Numbered from the stretch's first letter, positions 23,201 through 35,548 are shown. The stretch is DNA of 64,000 bases from Saururus chinensis (GCA_035235625.1 CP141145.1:28522563-28586562), one strand, 5' to 3'. Numbers and translations: made by a program. The notes: generated from the letters alone by a model not told the origin.

Positions 23201-24666
23201 CGCCCAAGAGTGGCACTGCATGTTTCTACCCAAGAGTGGCAATGGCACTATAAGACCCATTATGGTGGGCAATTCTCTGGCACTATAAGACCCATTATGG
23301 TGGGCAACTGTATGACCCCTTATGTGTGGGTGTTTATGTTTGCGCGCTCAGGTAAGTAGTATCATGGATCTACTCTTACCTGTTTGATCCAGTGCCCCAT
23401 GAGCATTGGTGTGCCTTACCTTCGGAAAAGTCCATGGGGTCTAGTCACTCCCCGGAGGTTAAGGTGTTGCCCCAGTGGCATTCTTTTCCATTTCGACGCT
23501 GGAGCTTATTAGTTGTAATGAGCTTCAGTGGTCGTTGATATGTGTACTATTATGTGTGTGAGTACGACTATACGAGTGTGAGTACGACTGTAAGAGTGTG
23601 TATGAGCAGGATTGTAAGAGTGTGTATGAGCAGGACTGTAAGAGTATGTATGAGCAAGACTATAAGCGTATGAGTATGAGCACGACTATAAGAGTATGAG
23701 TACGATTGTGAGAATATGTTTCTAAGTAAGACAGTAAATATGATTTTGTGCAGACTGTACGAGTAAGGTCGTACGAGTCTGACTGTACGAGTAAGGTCGT
23801 ACGAATCTGATTGTATGAGTAAGGTCGTACAAGTATGTGTATGTTGTATGAGTATGCGTACGGTGGTACGAGTAAGTTTGTATGACCTTGGATAAGGGTA
23901 TTCGAGTAAGTTTGTATGACCCTGGATAAGGGTATTTGTGTAAGTTTGTATGACCCTGGATAAGGGTGTTTGTGTAAGTTGATTGGATATTATGATTTTG
24001 GCACGATGGTGCCTTTGGTATGTTTGTGGCACGATGGTGCCTTTGGTATGATCGTATGCGTATGTGCACGATATGATTATGATATGCTTCTGCTTCATGT
24101 TTGAGTTGCATGACGCATGTGATTATGAACTTATGGAGTTCACCGTTGGGATTTCCCCTACTGGGTATTTTCCTACTGAGTATGAAAATACTCACCTTAC
24201 TTCTTTTTAGCCCCGTTGTACAGGAGGTTTTGCAGGTTGTGCGGAGAGCCCCTGGAGATGGACGCTCGTTTCAGCGGTGGATTGATTCCCATTGACTCAG
24301 GTATCTGCTTGACTCATTGTGAGTTTATTTGTGCCACGATCTCCTGTATTGAGTGAGACGAGAAGTTAGATGTTTATTTTGGACTTTCATTTGGATGAGT
24401 CTGTGGACTGTTATGGGACTTGTACTCAGGGATGCCTGGGAGTGATTTGTATTTAAAAGTCTATGATCATAGCAATTTATTCGTACGTGTGTTTTCGAGT
24501 AGCGCCTGATGATATTTGCTTTGACAGTACGATGTTTAACCGTATGATGTTTTAAAATTATAAACTATTTATACAGGTTTTGATTTTATCGTTTTGACTC
24601 CAATTTATAGAAAGAAAAAAATCTATGAGTTTTAAGAAAAAGGGATGAAAAATCTCGGGCGTTACA

Positions 24667-24671
24667 ATAAG
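24667..24671. repeat. Target-site duplication ATAAG (right)
   Basis: Directly follows the LTR terminus CGTTACA; identical to 19,843-19,847. Confidence 0.93.
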
Positions 24672-25048
24672 AGGGCAATTATATATAGATAGGGACTTGC
24701 CTATGTTATGAGGCTCCTCATGCATTCAATTAAATTCCAAGACTTAGGCTTCCCTAGATGATTGGTTGCTTGGTTGTATGAACATAGTAGAGTACCCTAC
24801 TCTGGTCATATTCTTAGGAAAAATGACATATCGCATGGAAGATGAGTGGGTCCCATAAATGACGGAATGGAACATATTGTTTCAGTCATGCCTGTTAATA
24901 ATGAAAGACATAATTTTTATTTGGCGTACAACTAGAGTAGGTGTTCTAGTTGTATGACTAGTTAAATACATGTATAGTTTATCTAGGAGGTAAATTTGTC
25001 CAAGGTATTAATGAGCACATATCCCAAGCAAGTCAAGAGAGGCCTATA

Positions 25049-25078
25049 CTATATTTATATATATATATATATATATAT
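25049..25078. repeat. (TA)n microsatellite
   Basis: Uninterrupted TA dinucleotide run of about 26-30 bp. Confidence 0.9.
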
Positions 25079-25339
25079 TTTATGAGTAAGATTATATATA
25101 TTAAAATATAAGGTTGCGTAGGTCACTCAGGAACGTTATGAGTAAGATTGTATAAATTGTAAACAAAGAAACTAACAACTGGACAGTCCATGAACATTGG
25201 ATAGATGGACACACTTAGGAACTAAAATAGCGAGGATAGATGGGCACGGTCATCGCCAATGTGTAATAGACCGACCTGGATAAGTCAACTCTGACCAGGG
25301 GTTATTCAGAAAACAAAATTTTAGAAAATCAAAAAAACT

Positions 25340-25848
25340 AAAACAAGACCGACTATGAGTGGCGGACTCTGTGTGCGAAAGTCATAACGTTCTTCCACAT
25401 ACTACGGAGCTTTAATATTCCCTTGTGCGTAAATCAGAACAAACTTAATTTTATAACTAATTTAGATGGGACCAACATCACTTTGTCATTGGTTGCTTTC
25501 GTACATATTGGATAACATCCACGATATTATTTCAATACAATTGGATCTGATCATAGTTCTACCTAATGGTTAATATATGCATGACACATCAAAAATCATA
25601 TACGTTAAAATTATGTATATCCTTATATCTAAATAAATCATTTAGAATCAAATGGAAATCTTATAAATCATCGGAGTTAAACGAAAGCTAATAAACCAGC
25701 GAAATCACACCCCTCACTCTATCAAAGCAAAGCACAACACACCACAGAGTAAATGGGATCATATTAGATACAATCATATCATATTAGATCATAGTATATT
25801 AGATCACAATAGAGCATTTCAGAACATGTCGGATCACAACAGAATTGT
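25340..25848 (-). mobile_element. Diverged fragment related to the G5 LTR
   Basis: Colinear similarity with about 57,730-58,200: CATACTACGGAGCTTTAA, GTTGCTTTCGTACATATTGG, CATAGTTCTACCTAATGG, TCGGAGTTAAACGAAAGCTA and CTCACTCTATCA all have matching partners in order. It is much more AT-rich and diverged, so it is an older relict. Confidence 0.65.
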
Positions 25849-27821
25849 CACGCCCAAGGTTTTTTCACACATTTACTTCCAAAGTTTATGAAAATATCTT
25901 TTTCAAAACACAGATGTAAATTAAATTAATTATCAAAATTCAAAACATGTGAAAACAACTTTCATAAATTAATTCATCATACAACAAAACTAAAATTCTC
26001 AGGCGTAACCTGAAACAAATATATATAAGTAAAACTCTCCATGGCCATGGTCTTTTCAAAAAAAAAAAAAGGAGAAGAGGGGATCAATCGAGAGAACGAT
26101 ACGGAGAGAGACCAAGAAAAGGCTTGTCTGCGGTTGCCGTTGGTGGCTACCCAATTGTCATGCCCATCTTCCTGCTATTCACCATCTCGGCTTCTTCCTT
26201 CATGTCCAGATAAGTGTTTGTTGATTTTCTTTTTATCCACTTTGCTTTAGATACGTATGGTTGGATTATTTTGTCGGATTGGTGAAATCCCATAACTTTG
26301 TAACTTGGAGGGGCTTCTTTTTTGTATAAGATGTTTCAGCTTCACTTCAGAATTCCTTAAGGTGGCTAGAGATGATATCTATGTTTGTTAAAATTAAAGT
26401 ACGTGGATTGGAAAGGATTCAATGGATGTGGTAATGTAATTAGAACTGTGATTTGAAGTATGCTTTCTGATGTCCCTGTTTGTGGTATTAATTACATATG
26501 TTTGTTCATATGATGAGTATACTTTAATGGTTGCCATGCTCTGCTCAATGGATGGCGAACAGAGAGCAGACTACTATGTTTTGTGCAGACGTGGGTTGAA
26601 GACGACGGTCCGGGTCAATATTTAATTTCCGGACCGGTCTAGTCTAATAAAAAGGAATTACATATTTGGACCCGGTTCACTAAGATAAAAACAGTATACA
26701 AATTTAAGAAAATTATGGAAGAACCTTAGAATTTTAAGGAACGTCCCCACAAGTTTTCAGATCAACGAAAAATATGCATAGTAGTGAGCAATTACAAGTT
26801 TGCCCTCAATAGTGAATTTTATCTTGCCTACTAAACCGGTCATGGTTTAGGGGGAAATATTAATGGGTAAAATTTAACAATTTTACTGTATTATTATGAT
26901 TCTCTTAGAAAATTATACTTAAAGTTTCAGATTTAATGGAGTTATCAAATAGTTATAAATTTTTTTGAGAGTACCCTTATGTGTGATTTTTATGTTCAAT
27001 GCTCAAATACGTAACTAGGGTGTTGGCTACCTATGAACATGCTTAGAAATTGTTGACTCTAATATATGAGTATTTAGAGGATTTAAAGAATGTGATTGAC
27101 TAAAATGCCCTTAAAAAAAGATTAAGTTTAAGGTGTACTTCACTATAGTGTAAACTCTTTAATGGGCATAGAAGAAAAGAACTAAGCAAACGAAGATGAT
27201 TTTTTTTAATATGTAAACAAGGATTAAGGGCTCAATGGCATTAGATCTTTGGGAACTAATATTAGTCTTTATTAATTGTTATGATGAAGTTGTGCATATG
27301 ATTTGGATCATATATATACGTGGTGAATTAAGGGGTTTAGCTATACATGTCTATTTGATAAATGCATACATTTAGCCATACGTGTTGGATCATTTGATGA
27401 ATGAAATGTGTATACATTATGCTTGTACCATGAATGGTTCCATATGCTATAAATTATGATTATTGGTAATCTTTACTTGAGGGCAGTGAGTTATTCATTT
27501 TTATCACTTTTTATAGACATGTGAGAGGAATGTCATGTATAAAAGGTAGATTCAGGAATTAAGAACCAACCTAAGAGTGAGAGGTTGAACCAAGGGAGTT
27601 AAGGTTAGGGTGTAGTGCCTTAACTTCAAGAGCAAGATAATAATTTTACCCAGGTACCACGTAGGGATGAGGGTGGACCCCAGCCTTTGGCAGTTCCCTC
27701 CTGGTTTTTACGGGTCATACTAAGTGCACGCAGATGACCACCCACGGCATTTTCGCACCGACGCAACTCACGGATCACATAGCTAATTCTCTGGGTGATA
27801 TAGGGAATGGGTTGTGTGAAT

Positions 27822-27826
27822 GTTAC
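27822..27826. repeat. Target-site duplication GTTAC (left)
   Basis: GTTAC immediately before TGTAACG; the identical GTTAC follows at 32,571-32,575. Confidence 0.93.
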
Positions 27827-30800
27827 TGTAACGTCCTAGATTTTTATTACGATTTTATGCTATTTTTATCTAATCATTTTCAGCGAGATATGGTGACGCT
27901 TCGGCGTATTTGACCTTGGTATTCGTACCCATAGAGCCGGGTCTTGGGTCAGTCTTGGGCCACAGGCTTTGATGCGCACTTCTGGCGCGAAAAATCATTG
28001 AAGAATGGAAACTGTAGACGATAAGTGGGAGAAGAGAAAAAAAAGCATTGGGAGCCCGATCCGGAATCCTCTGGAGAGTGAATAGTGCACCACCCCCCCT
28101 TCCGGCCCCAGCCGCCGGTGGGCCGCAGGGCCACCGCACCGGCTCCGGCCCAGCCGTGCGACAACAGGGGGGCCGCCGTCCCGGCCCCACGGCCGCTCCG
28201 CCGTCCACCCCGTCTCGCCCCTGTTCCGCCGGCCAACTCTCTGCTCTCTCTCTGTTTGTGTTGTGATGGCACCGGCGGTGGCCGGTGGGCTTCGCCCGGC
28301 CTCCATCCGGCCAGTCTCAAGCCAGCGACGGCAAGGCCGCCGCCCTGGCCAGTCCCGCCGGCTCCCCCTCTTGTTTTTCCTCTGGTGAGCTCTCTCTCCC
28401 TTTCTCACTGCGATTCGAATTGAGCCGCCGTCGTGGGCCGCCACGGGCCGGCCGGCTGGCCACTGCTCCGCCTTGGGCCGGTGAGGGAGGGAGGGCACCT
28501 CTCCCGGCCCCAGTGGCCTCTGCTCCGCCGCCCCACCCATTTTCTGCCTCTGCTTTGCTTTTCACCGAACGAACCGCGCCCTCCGTTCTGGGCCTACCTT
28601 GTAGCCGCCGGTGATGACCGGCAGTGGCCATCCAGCCACCGTGGATTCCGCCCCGGCATGGCGACAACCAGGGATGACCCCTAACCGGTCAGCTCCACCT
28701 CCACCTCCGTCCCTGTGCATTTCTCCTCCGGCCAGATGCCTCCACCTCCACTGTTCCGCCTGTGATTGATTTTGGTGGAACAGAGGCCGGCGGTTGCGAG
28801 CCATGGATGATGGACCTCTGTCTAGCTCTGCCTTAGCCAAGCAATGGCCAAGCCGCCTCCTCGGCACTGCCCCGGCCCGATTTGATCCGCCCCGCTCTCC
28901 CCTGTTTGTGTCTGTGACGGACTTTGGGGGCTGTGCCGGCGAGAGCCAGCCTTCGGCTCGCCTCTTGCCGACCAGCCTTGGGATGATGACGGTAGGACCG
29001 CCCCTAGCCAGGTCTACCGCCCCCACAGCAGCTCTGCCTGGGCTGGTTTCCCCCGGTCGGTCCCTCTTCCCTGTTTTGGTTTGAAGGGAATTGTGGCCGC
29101 GCTGGTGGTGAGCTTATGGTCGGCCAGCCTCGGCCTAGCGGCACTGGTGTAGCCACCTCCACCCAGCTCCGCCCAGTTACTAGGGCCCTGGCGTCACGGG
29201 CTAGAGCTGCCAGTAAACCCCTGTTCGTCATTATGCCCCTAGGGTTTTCCACCCGTTATGGGCCATCGGGCATCGTTGGATGTCGAACACCCTTGGACCA
29301 CCTTAGTGTGGCAGGTTTCAGCCTGGGGATGGCTGGCCACCCTAGTGCGGCACCACCCGTCTTCTTTCGGCATGGGCCAGGTTCCCCTCGGCCGATTGTG
29401 TCTGACCGCTCTATAGAGAGCACCACGTGTTGCCCTTTGATCGTCCTACCTCCACCGGACACCATATGGCCTCTAGTTGGCCTACCTCGACACGACAATG
29501 GCAAAGGCCATCTTTGTCGGTCACCACCCTTGGGCATGGCCCTACCGCCCTTATGAGCTTTGGGCCGACACCGTCTAGCCCTCTCTTTCCTCCCTTTGGC
29601 CGCGTGTGCAAGTAGCCGCGCGTGCGGGTTAGGGTTTAGGTGCCATTTTGACACCGCCTGACCGTCGGATGGCTCTGCCATCGTCTGTATTTGACCATAG
29701 GAGTCCACCTCTCCTACGTCCTTGAGTGTCACCCTCCGCCCTTATGTGAGCCCTTGTGAACGTGAAATCGACGCCGTTGGGTGCTGTCCACGGCCGATTT
29801 TGACGTCTCGTGATCGGTTTGGTATTGTTCAACCACCGGTCGAATTTTAGTGAGTACACCCTGCCTTTCGATCGCACCTGCCACTCGTTGGCACAATCTT
29901 TCTCCCGGCCGCCCCTAGTGTGCCGCCGTGGATCGCGGATTTTGCCGCGTTGATTTTGACATCCCATTTGGCCGTGTGTAGTTCTGGCGCTTCCTAAACC
30001 TCAGGACAGCAACTCTCTCAGCTGGGCAATGGTTTTGACCGCCGCCACCGTCGTGTGCTCGCCATCAAATGTCATGATTACGAGGTAGGGGAGCTTTGAA
30101 CTCGTAAATTCATGACAGCATGCTTTGAATGAGTAGCAGCATGCTAGGCTTGCATGATTCTATGTTTTGGATATTAAATCATGACATGTATGCATGATGT
30201 AAGATAGTGAATTATGCCACATTGAGGTACATGTATGTATGTATGTGAGTTGTAAGCATGGTTATGTGTGTGTATGATGTATGATGTATGCGCTAGTGAT
30301 GGCTAGCGAATATGTTAGTGTGCTACATATGTGTGTGTTGGACACGCTAGTGATGGCTAGCGATGTCGAGTATGTTACGTATGTGGATTGTGTGGGCAGA
30401 GGTATGGGCGATGGACTGTAAGATTGGTAAGGGTTTGGTGTGAAGTTGGATGTGTAAGCGCATGACAGAAGATAGAGAAAGTAAGTTTGAGGAGCGAGGA
30501 TTTGAGATGGGTCAGTTTGGTTTGGAGCGTACGTCAGGGGTTCGGTAAGTAAGAAGACTTAGGCTTGGAGCCTTATGAGGGTTTATTAGACAGTAAGAGC
30601 GTGCATAATTGTACAAGCATAACATACAAATTATGAAGTGAAAAGTAAGAATAATAAGTGAGGTATTAAGTAAGAGGATGATAACGGGGATCTGCTGTGA
30701 GGAGCTCAGTTTGAAGATGTAAGTAAGATGTCTGACCATAAGGTGGATGTCAGAGGTTGTATGAGTATGTAAGGATCTGTGTACGGTGAGCTATGTTGTG

Positions 30801-32570
30801 GCTTGGACGAGTAAGTGAAGTATGTTGCCCCGACGAACTAGGGTTCGGATCGGGCTCAGCTTCAGTTTGATCAGTCGAGGACTGAGTTTGTGTGGCATAA
30901 TTGTACCGCATAATATACTTAATTCAAATTTGAATTATGAGAACGTTAATAATAGCGTTGTGAGTTTGAGACCTGAGGGTTCGACGGATTAAGTTCCGTG
31001 TTTGAGCTAGCCGATAATGAATCGGCTGAGCACTTCTTGTGTCTTGCCATGGTGGTTTCTTGCGGGATTTTGTCTGAGTGCTATATAGAGCACTGAACGT
31101 CTGATGCTCTGTTGAGAGCGATGTATGTTTGATTTGGTCTGTGTGCTGTATAAGCCCAGACATTTGATGCTCTGTTGAGAACGAAGTATATTTTTGGTTC
31201 GGTCTGTGTGCTGTACAAGCCCAGACGTTTGATGCTCTGTTGAGAGCGTTGTATGTTTCCGCCCAAGAGTGGCACTATACGTTTCTGCCCAAGTGGCACT
31301 GTATGTTTTCTGCCCAAGAGTGGCAATGACACTATAAGACCCATTATGGTGGGCAATTCTCTGGCACTATAAGACCCATTATGGTGGGCAAGTCTATTGC
31401 ACTATAAGACCCCTTATGTGTGGGCAATTGTATGACCCCTTGTGTGGGTGTATGTTTGTGCGCTCAGGTAAGTAGTATCATGGATCTACTCTTACCTGTT
31501 TGATCCAGTGCCCCATGAGCATTGGTGTACCTTACCTTCAAAAAAGTCCATGGCGTCTAGTCACTCCCCGGAGGTTAAGGTGATGCCCGAGTGGTATTCT
31601 TTTCCTTTTTGACGTTGGAGCTTATTAGCTGTAATGAGCTTCAGTGGTCGATAGTATGTATACGACTGTATGACTGTGTATGTGCATTTCTGAGTAAGCG
31701 TATGATGATGAGTATGTGCACGACTGTAAGATTGAGGATGAGTACGACTGTAAGAGTGTGAATTTGAGCACGACTGTAAGAGTTTGAATATGAGTTTGAC
31801 AGTAAGTGTAAGACTGTACGAGTAAGGTCGTACGAGTAAGTGTAAGATTGTACGAGAAAGGTCGTACAAGTACGTGTAAGCTATATAAGTATGCCTTTGA
31901 TGGTATGAGTATGTTTGTAAGACCCTGATTAAGGGTGTTTGTATGAGTTTGGTTTCATGGTATGCTACACATGATTTGTTGCATATGTGCATAATTATAT
32001 TATACGTTGTTTGCCTCATGTTGAGTTGCATGACGCATGTTTTATGAACTTATTGAGTTCACCGTTTGGGATTTCCCCTACTGGGTATTTTTCTATTGAG
32101 TATGAAAATACTCACCCTACTTCTTTTAGCCCCGTTGTTCGGGAGGCTTTTGCAGGTTGTGTTGGAGAGCTCCTGGAGTTAGATGCTCATCTCTGCTGTG
32201 GATTGTTTCCCCCTCGACTCAAGTATATTTGGTACCACGATCTGATGTATTTGATGAGATTTAAGTGTATGTATTCTGGACTTTTAATTTGGATCAGATA
32301 GTAGACTGTCTATGGGACTTGTACTCGGGGACGCCTGAGAGTTATTTGTATTTGAAAATCCATGATCATGGTAATTTAGTCGTACGTGTGTTTTCGAGTA
32401 GCGCCTGAGGATATTTGATTTGACGGTACGATGTTTAACCGTATGATGTTTTAAAATTATTAATTGTTTATACAGGTTTTGATTTTATTGTTTTGACTCC
32501 GATGTAAAAATAAAAATAAAAAATTTCTATGAGTTTTGAGAAAAAGGGATGAAAAATCCCGGGCGTTACA
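27827..32570 (+). mobile_element. Giant solo LTR B (4,744 bp)
   Basis: It begins TGTAACGTCC and ends GGGCGTTACA, so the termini form a 7-bp inverted pair TGTAACG/CGTTACA. GTTAC flanks both sides. It aligns along its length with LTR A, including the GC-rich island (about 28,080-30,060) and the repeat zones, with fewer repeat units in several arrays. Its own distinct target duplication shows a separate insertion followed by LTR-LTR recombination. Confidence 0.9.
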
Positions 32571-32575
32571 GTTAC
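32571..32575. repeat. Target-site duplication GTTAC (right)
   Basis: Directly follows CGTTACA of LTR B; identical to 27,822-27,826. Confidence 0.93.
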
Positions 32576-32638
32576 ATTATATGATGATTATGTAAATGTT
32601 ATGATATGGTGGATATCGAATGATCATGTAAATGTTAT

Positions 32639-33014
32639 TGCTAGTTATTGAACAAATACAACCTTATGGTGGCAAGCAAACCTGATTTTGAGTTGGGGGT
32701 TGGAATTAGATTTTGGAGGAAGAGTAGTATTTCATACCACTACCCACCAGGAAAAAGTAGTGTATGTATGGTTACTAAAATTAAGAGTTGTTTGGTAGTG
32801 GAAATAGGACTGGGAGCGACCTATAGACAGAATGCCTACCAATATGCAATGAAAAGATGTTAAATATAGTTGATCATGAGTGAATTGAGAAACCTAATTA
32901 AGGTTGGAAAAGCAAATGCCGTTGTAATTGGTGTGTGCTTGTTGTCACATCTTTATTTCAATAATAAAAAAACAAATGCCAAATGGGTACCCGAAAAGGA
33001 GCACATGGAGACGA
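32639..33014. repeat. 5' flank of G1 shared with the inverted copy
   Basis: Matches 3,651-3,252 on the minus strand. It is not LTR sequence, because the G1 3' LTR begins at TGTTACACCCC without it. It therefore marks co-duplication of element and flank. No recognisable gene. Confidence 0.75.
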
Positions 33015-34621
33015 CGTTACACCCCAATTTTTTTAACCTAGCAAACTTTACTTACCAATTTAACGTTGTTTTAGCCTCATTTTCCGTCAACCCTTATAAA
33101 TTTATTCGTAGGGTTCTTAAAGTTGGTGGTATCGAGCATAAAAACATAAAATTTGCACACTAAGATCATAGACTATGACCTTGTGGTGCATGTCTTGGAT
33201 GGGACTCACATTCTTGTTGTAAGAAACTTGTGCTTGTGTGGTCTTCTTTCGAATGGCTTGTCAATACGAGTCCAACAGTACTAAGATCGCGTAATTCCAA
33301 GCTCGGGGTAAAAAGTTATACCTGATATAAAGTTATTTTTCGTCTAAAAAAAATTTAATTTGACGTCAACAGGCTTGTGCCAGTGCTGACGCATTGGCGT
33401 CAGCTATAGAGCTGACGCCCGGCGTCAGCTTACCTATAGGCTAGTCCGGTGGTTAGCTACAGGCTAGCCGCGACTAGCCTATGTTGTTGGCTGTAGGATG
33501 TGTGCCACGTGGGGCACATCCAACGGCTGGTTTTTCTATATATAGGGGAAGGGGGAGGGGTGCCCAACTCGCCCCTACCCAATGCTTCCCCTCTTTTTCC
33601 TTACTCCACGCCGTTTTTATACTTTAAATGTGTGTTTCTTAATCATTCTATATACATTTTTACCCGTTCAAAAACTGAATTTACCTAAATTAAGGGTACC
33701 CGACGTCGTGAGAGGGTCTGTTCTTCGAAATAACCCCTCTAAAAAGTAGAAACCATCTTTGCACAAGGGGAGGTGCCGCCCACCACTTTTAAGCAGACTT
33801 TAAAAGCAGGCTTAACAAGGGTAGGTGGTTTTAAATTTTGTTCTTGTGTTAGGGTTATGCTCCGTTCTTTTCTCTTATTGCTTCAAGTTGTATGATAGAG
33901 ATTATTTTAAAGGGTTTAAAATATCATTAAGGGCTAGACAAAGGTCTGTCCTTACGAGATCATTTTAGTATTAATTATTTGAACATTATTTGGTTATTCC
34001 AATTATTTTAAAAATTCAGAATTTAAAGGGTAGTTCTTCGGTATACAACACCAAGGACTATCGAAATTTATTACTCCTCGATACTGCCTAAAGAGGCTTT
34101 TGGCGCGCATAGGAGTTGGGGTATCATGGGAAAACCCCTCTTCTTTTGATCCCATTGCCCCATGAGCACGGGTGTATATTGTTTCAGTATCGGCAACATT
34201 CTGCGTACGAAAAGAATTTGTTTTAAGTTATGTGATTGTTTGATTTTAAACTTATTACACAATCTATTTTGCATCTGCATGTTTATAGCACTTAATGCTA
34301 CCTACTGGGTATAATGTTTTATACTCACCCACCCCCAGATAATGTAGGTGTAAATACTAGTTTGGGACTATAGCTAATCGGTTTGTGGAACAAGAGCTGA
34401 TATGCCGGATTTTGTTTAATTAAATATTTTGTATACATTGTATATTTCTGCTAACATAAATTTATGGCGTGTATAGCTCTAATTTATTTTGGATTTTTGT
34501 ACGTATGCACTTTAGTATAACTATGAGTTTCTTGTTTATGCATGGTCGATCCGGGCCCTCTTTGCTTACAAATTTTATGTAATGCCAACTTTTAAGTTAA
34601 TGTAAAAGTCAGGGTGTAACA
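33015..34621 (+). mobile_element. G1 5' LTR (Tekay-like chromovirus)
   Basis: It starts CGTTACACCCC (the first base changed from the TGTTACACCCC of the 3' LTR) and ends GTGTAACA, followed by a primer site. About 1.6 kb, shorter than the 3' LTR because most of the 54-bp repeat array is missing. It contains a G-box palindrome and a TATA box near 33,500-33,545. Confidence 0.88.
33503..33546 (+). promoter_or_regulatory. LTR promoter: CACGTG palindrome plus TATA box
   Basis: GGATGTGTGCCACGTGGGGC followed by ACATCC is a near-perfect inverted repeat centred on CACGTG, the plant G-box recognised by bZIP/bHLH factors. CTATATATAGGGG follows about 20 bp downstream. The inverted copy and the 3' LTR keep the hairpin and TATA but have CATGTG or CACATGG-like centres. 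Confidence 0.6.
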
Positions 34622-34623
34622 AT

Positions 34624-34635
34624 TGGTATCAAAGC
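34624..34635 (+). other. G1 primer-binding site
   Basis: TGGTATCAAAGC, complementary to the 3' end of initiator Met-tRNA with one deviation from the common TGGTATCAGAGC. It lies two bases after the LTR end. Confidence 0.85.
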
Positions 34636-34747
34636 CCGAGGTATGACTGTCTATAAACGAGTAACTAAATCAGTCAACATAAATCTAGGTGTTATACATA
34701 TTTAAGTCACTTAAATAACATGGTGTGTTTTGTTTAAAATAAAGCAG

Positions 34748-35316
34748 ATGGGTAAGTCAATGATGAGACACATCGCGGGCTCCTTGTTCCACTACCTTGT
34801 GCCCAAATTGCCCTTACCAACAAGGGCAAAGGGTGAAGAGGATCCTTTGATTGTTGAGATTTCAGACTTTGAGGACTCTACGATCCCGTACTCTCCTACT
34901 ACGTCCATAGATAGTAGCAAGGAAGAAAGTCTGGCTGCCAACACCCTTATTGTGATATCGACAAACACTGATGTGACTTATACCCGGCGTCACCAAGCGA
35001 TGTAGTGGATGTGTATCCTTCGGAAGAAGAGCCCTTTGATGATGATGAGGCGGAAAGTTGGGTGGATGGACCCAGGAGGGAATGGTCCTTCACCGTGGAG
35101 GAAGAACTCCAATCTTGGGACTTGCAAATGCCCATCATGGCAGTAGATGCACTTGAAGAGGGTGGGTATGAGGCCCAACAACCCCTTAGGATTTTGGCAC
35201 CTTTGCAGGATAGGTACCTCGGGGGCGACAGATGCCTACTTTGCAGACGCCCAAACCACTCTGTCTCCACTTGCCCAAAGCCCAAAATGGGCAGTGGCAG
35301 TCACTCAGTTATATGA
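34748..35316 (+). pseudogene. Pre-gag ORF of G1: acidic protein with CCHC knuckle, frameshifted
   Basis: ATG 34,748 starts MGKSMMRHIAGSLFHY. The product has a Ser/Thr/Pro stretch, then a strongly acidic part (SEEEPFDDDEAESW) and near its end CLLCRRPNHSVSTC, a perfect C-X2-C-X4-H-X4-C zinc knuckle of the type gag uses to bind RNA. A single missing C near 34,985 splits the frame in two (34,748-35,005 and 35,005-35,316). The inverted copy has the base and an unbroken frame. The start ATGGGTAAGT also matches a splice donor, so the region could be spliced. It lies before gag, where Tekay elements are not generally described as having an ORF. Function unknown; RNA binding is an inference from the knuckle. 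Confidence 0.6.
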
Positions 35317-35548
35317 TTAACCTTGACAACTCTTGGAATAGAGTTGTGATCTTTTGCTAATGTCTATCAGTTAGTTTAACCAACTACTGTTTTATGTACA
35401 TGTTTTTTTGGCCTATCTACTTAACATCTTTTGTTAGATTTGTATCAAACTTTGAAGTATTTGTGAAAAAAAAACTTTTTGTCGTGGTCACTCAAAATTT
35501 GTTATTTTGAACTCGTGATTAGATGTCCCTACTAGTGGCAAGGATGTG

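Larger units (their letters stand above)
19848..24666 (+). mobile_element. Giant solo LTR A (4,819 bp)
   Basis: It begins TGTAAGGTCC, ends GGGCGTTACA and is flanked by ATAAG on both sides, so it is a complete solo LTR. It aligns throughout with 27,827-32,570. The first third (about 20,100-21,800) is GC- and CpG-rich with many CCGCC and GGCCGGCGA words. The second half is a GT-rich, repeat-rich zone with short arrays: GCTAGTGATGGCTAGC hairpins, a 64-bp unit around TGATGCTCTGTTGAGAGCGA, and GTATGAGCACGACTGTAAGA repeats. Long frames in the GC-rich part are low-complexity Pro/Arg/Gly and are not conserved as proteins between the two copies. LTRs of this size are known in plant LARD-type and Ogre-type elements; the family is otherwise unrecognised. 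Confidence 0.9.
24672..27821. other. Non-coding stretch between the two solo LTRs
   Basis: AT-rich DNA with no retroelement coding domain, primer site or polypurine tract. This is the expected picture if the flanking LTRs are separate solo insertions. It contains a (TA)n run at about 25,049-25,078 and a diverged G5-LTR-like fragment (25,340-25,848). A 69-codon frame at 26,041-26,250 has no recognisable feature. Confidence 0.6.

Noticed and set aside
26041-26250. 69-codon frame starting MAMVFSKKKK
   Set aside because: No recognisable domain, an A-run at the start, and no splice or neighbour support.
19848-32570. One 12.7 kb LTR element with 4.8 kb LTRs
   Set aside because: Each LTR has its own matching 5-bp target duplication, and the 3.2 kb between them has no primer site, polypurine tract or coding domain.
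32870-33163. 97-codon frame MIMSELRNLIKVGKANAVV
   Set aside because: It spans the boundary between flank and G1 LTR. The 3' half is LTR sequence also seen at 38,685, so it is not a gene.
34624-34635. tRNA-like sequence near LTR ends
   Set aside because: Only the 12-base primer complement is present. There is no cloverleaf or tRNA gene.
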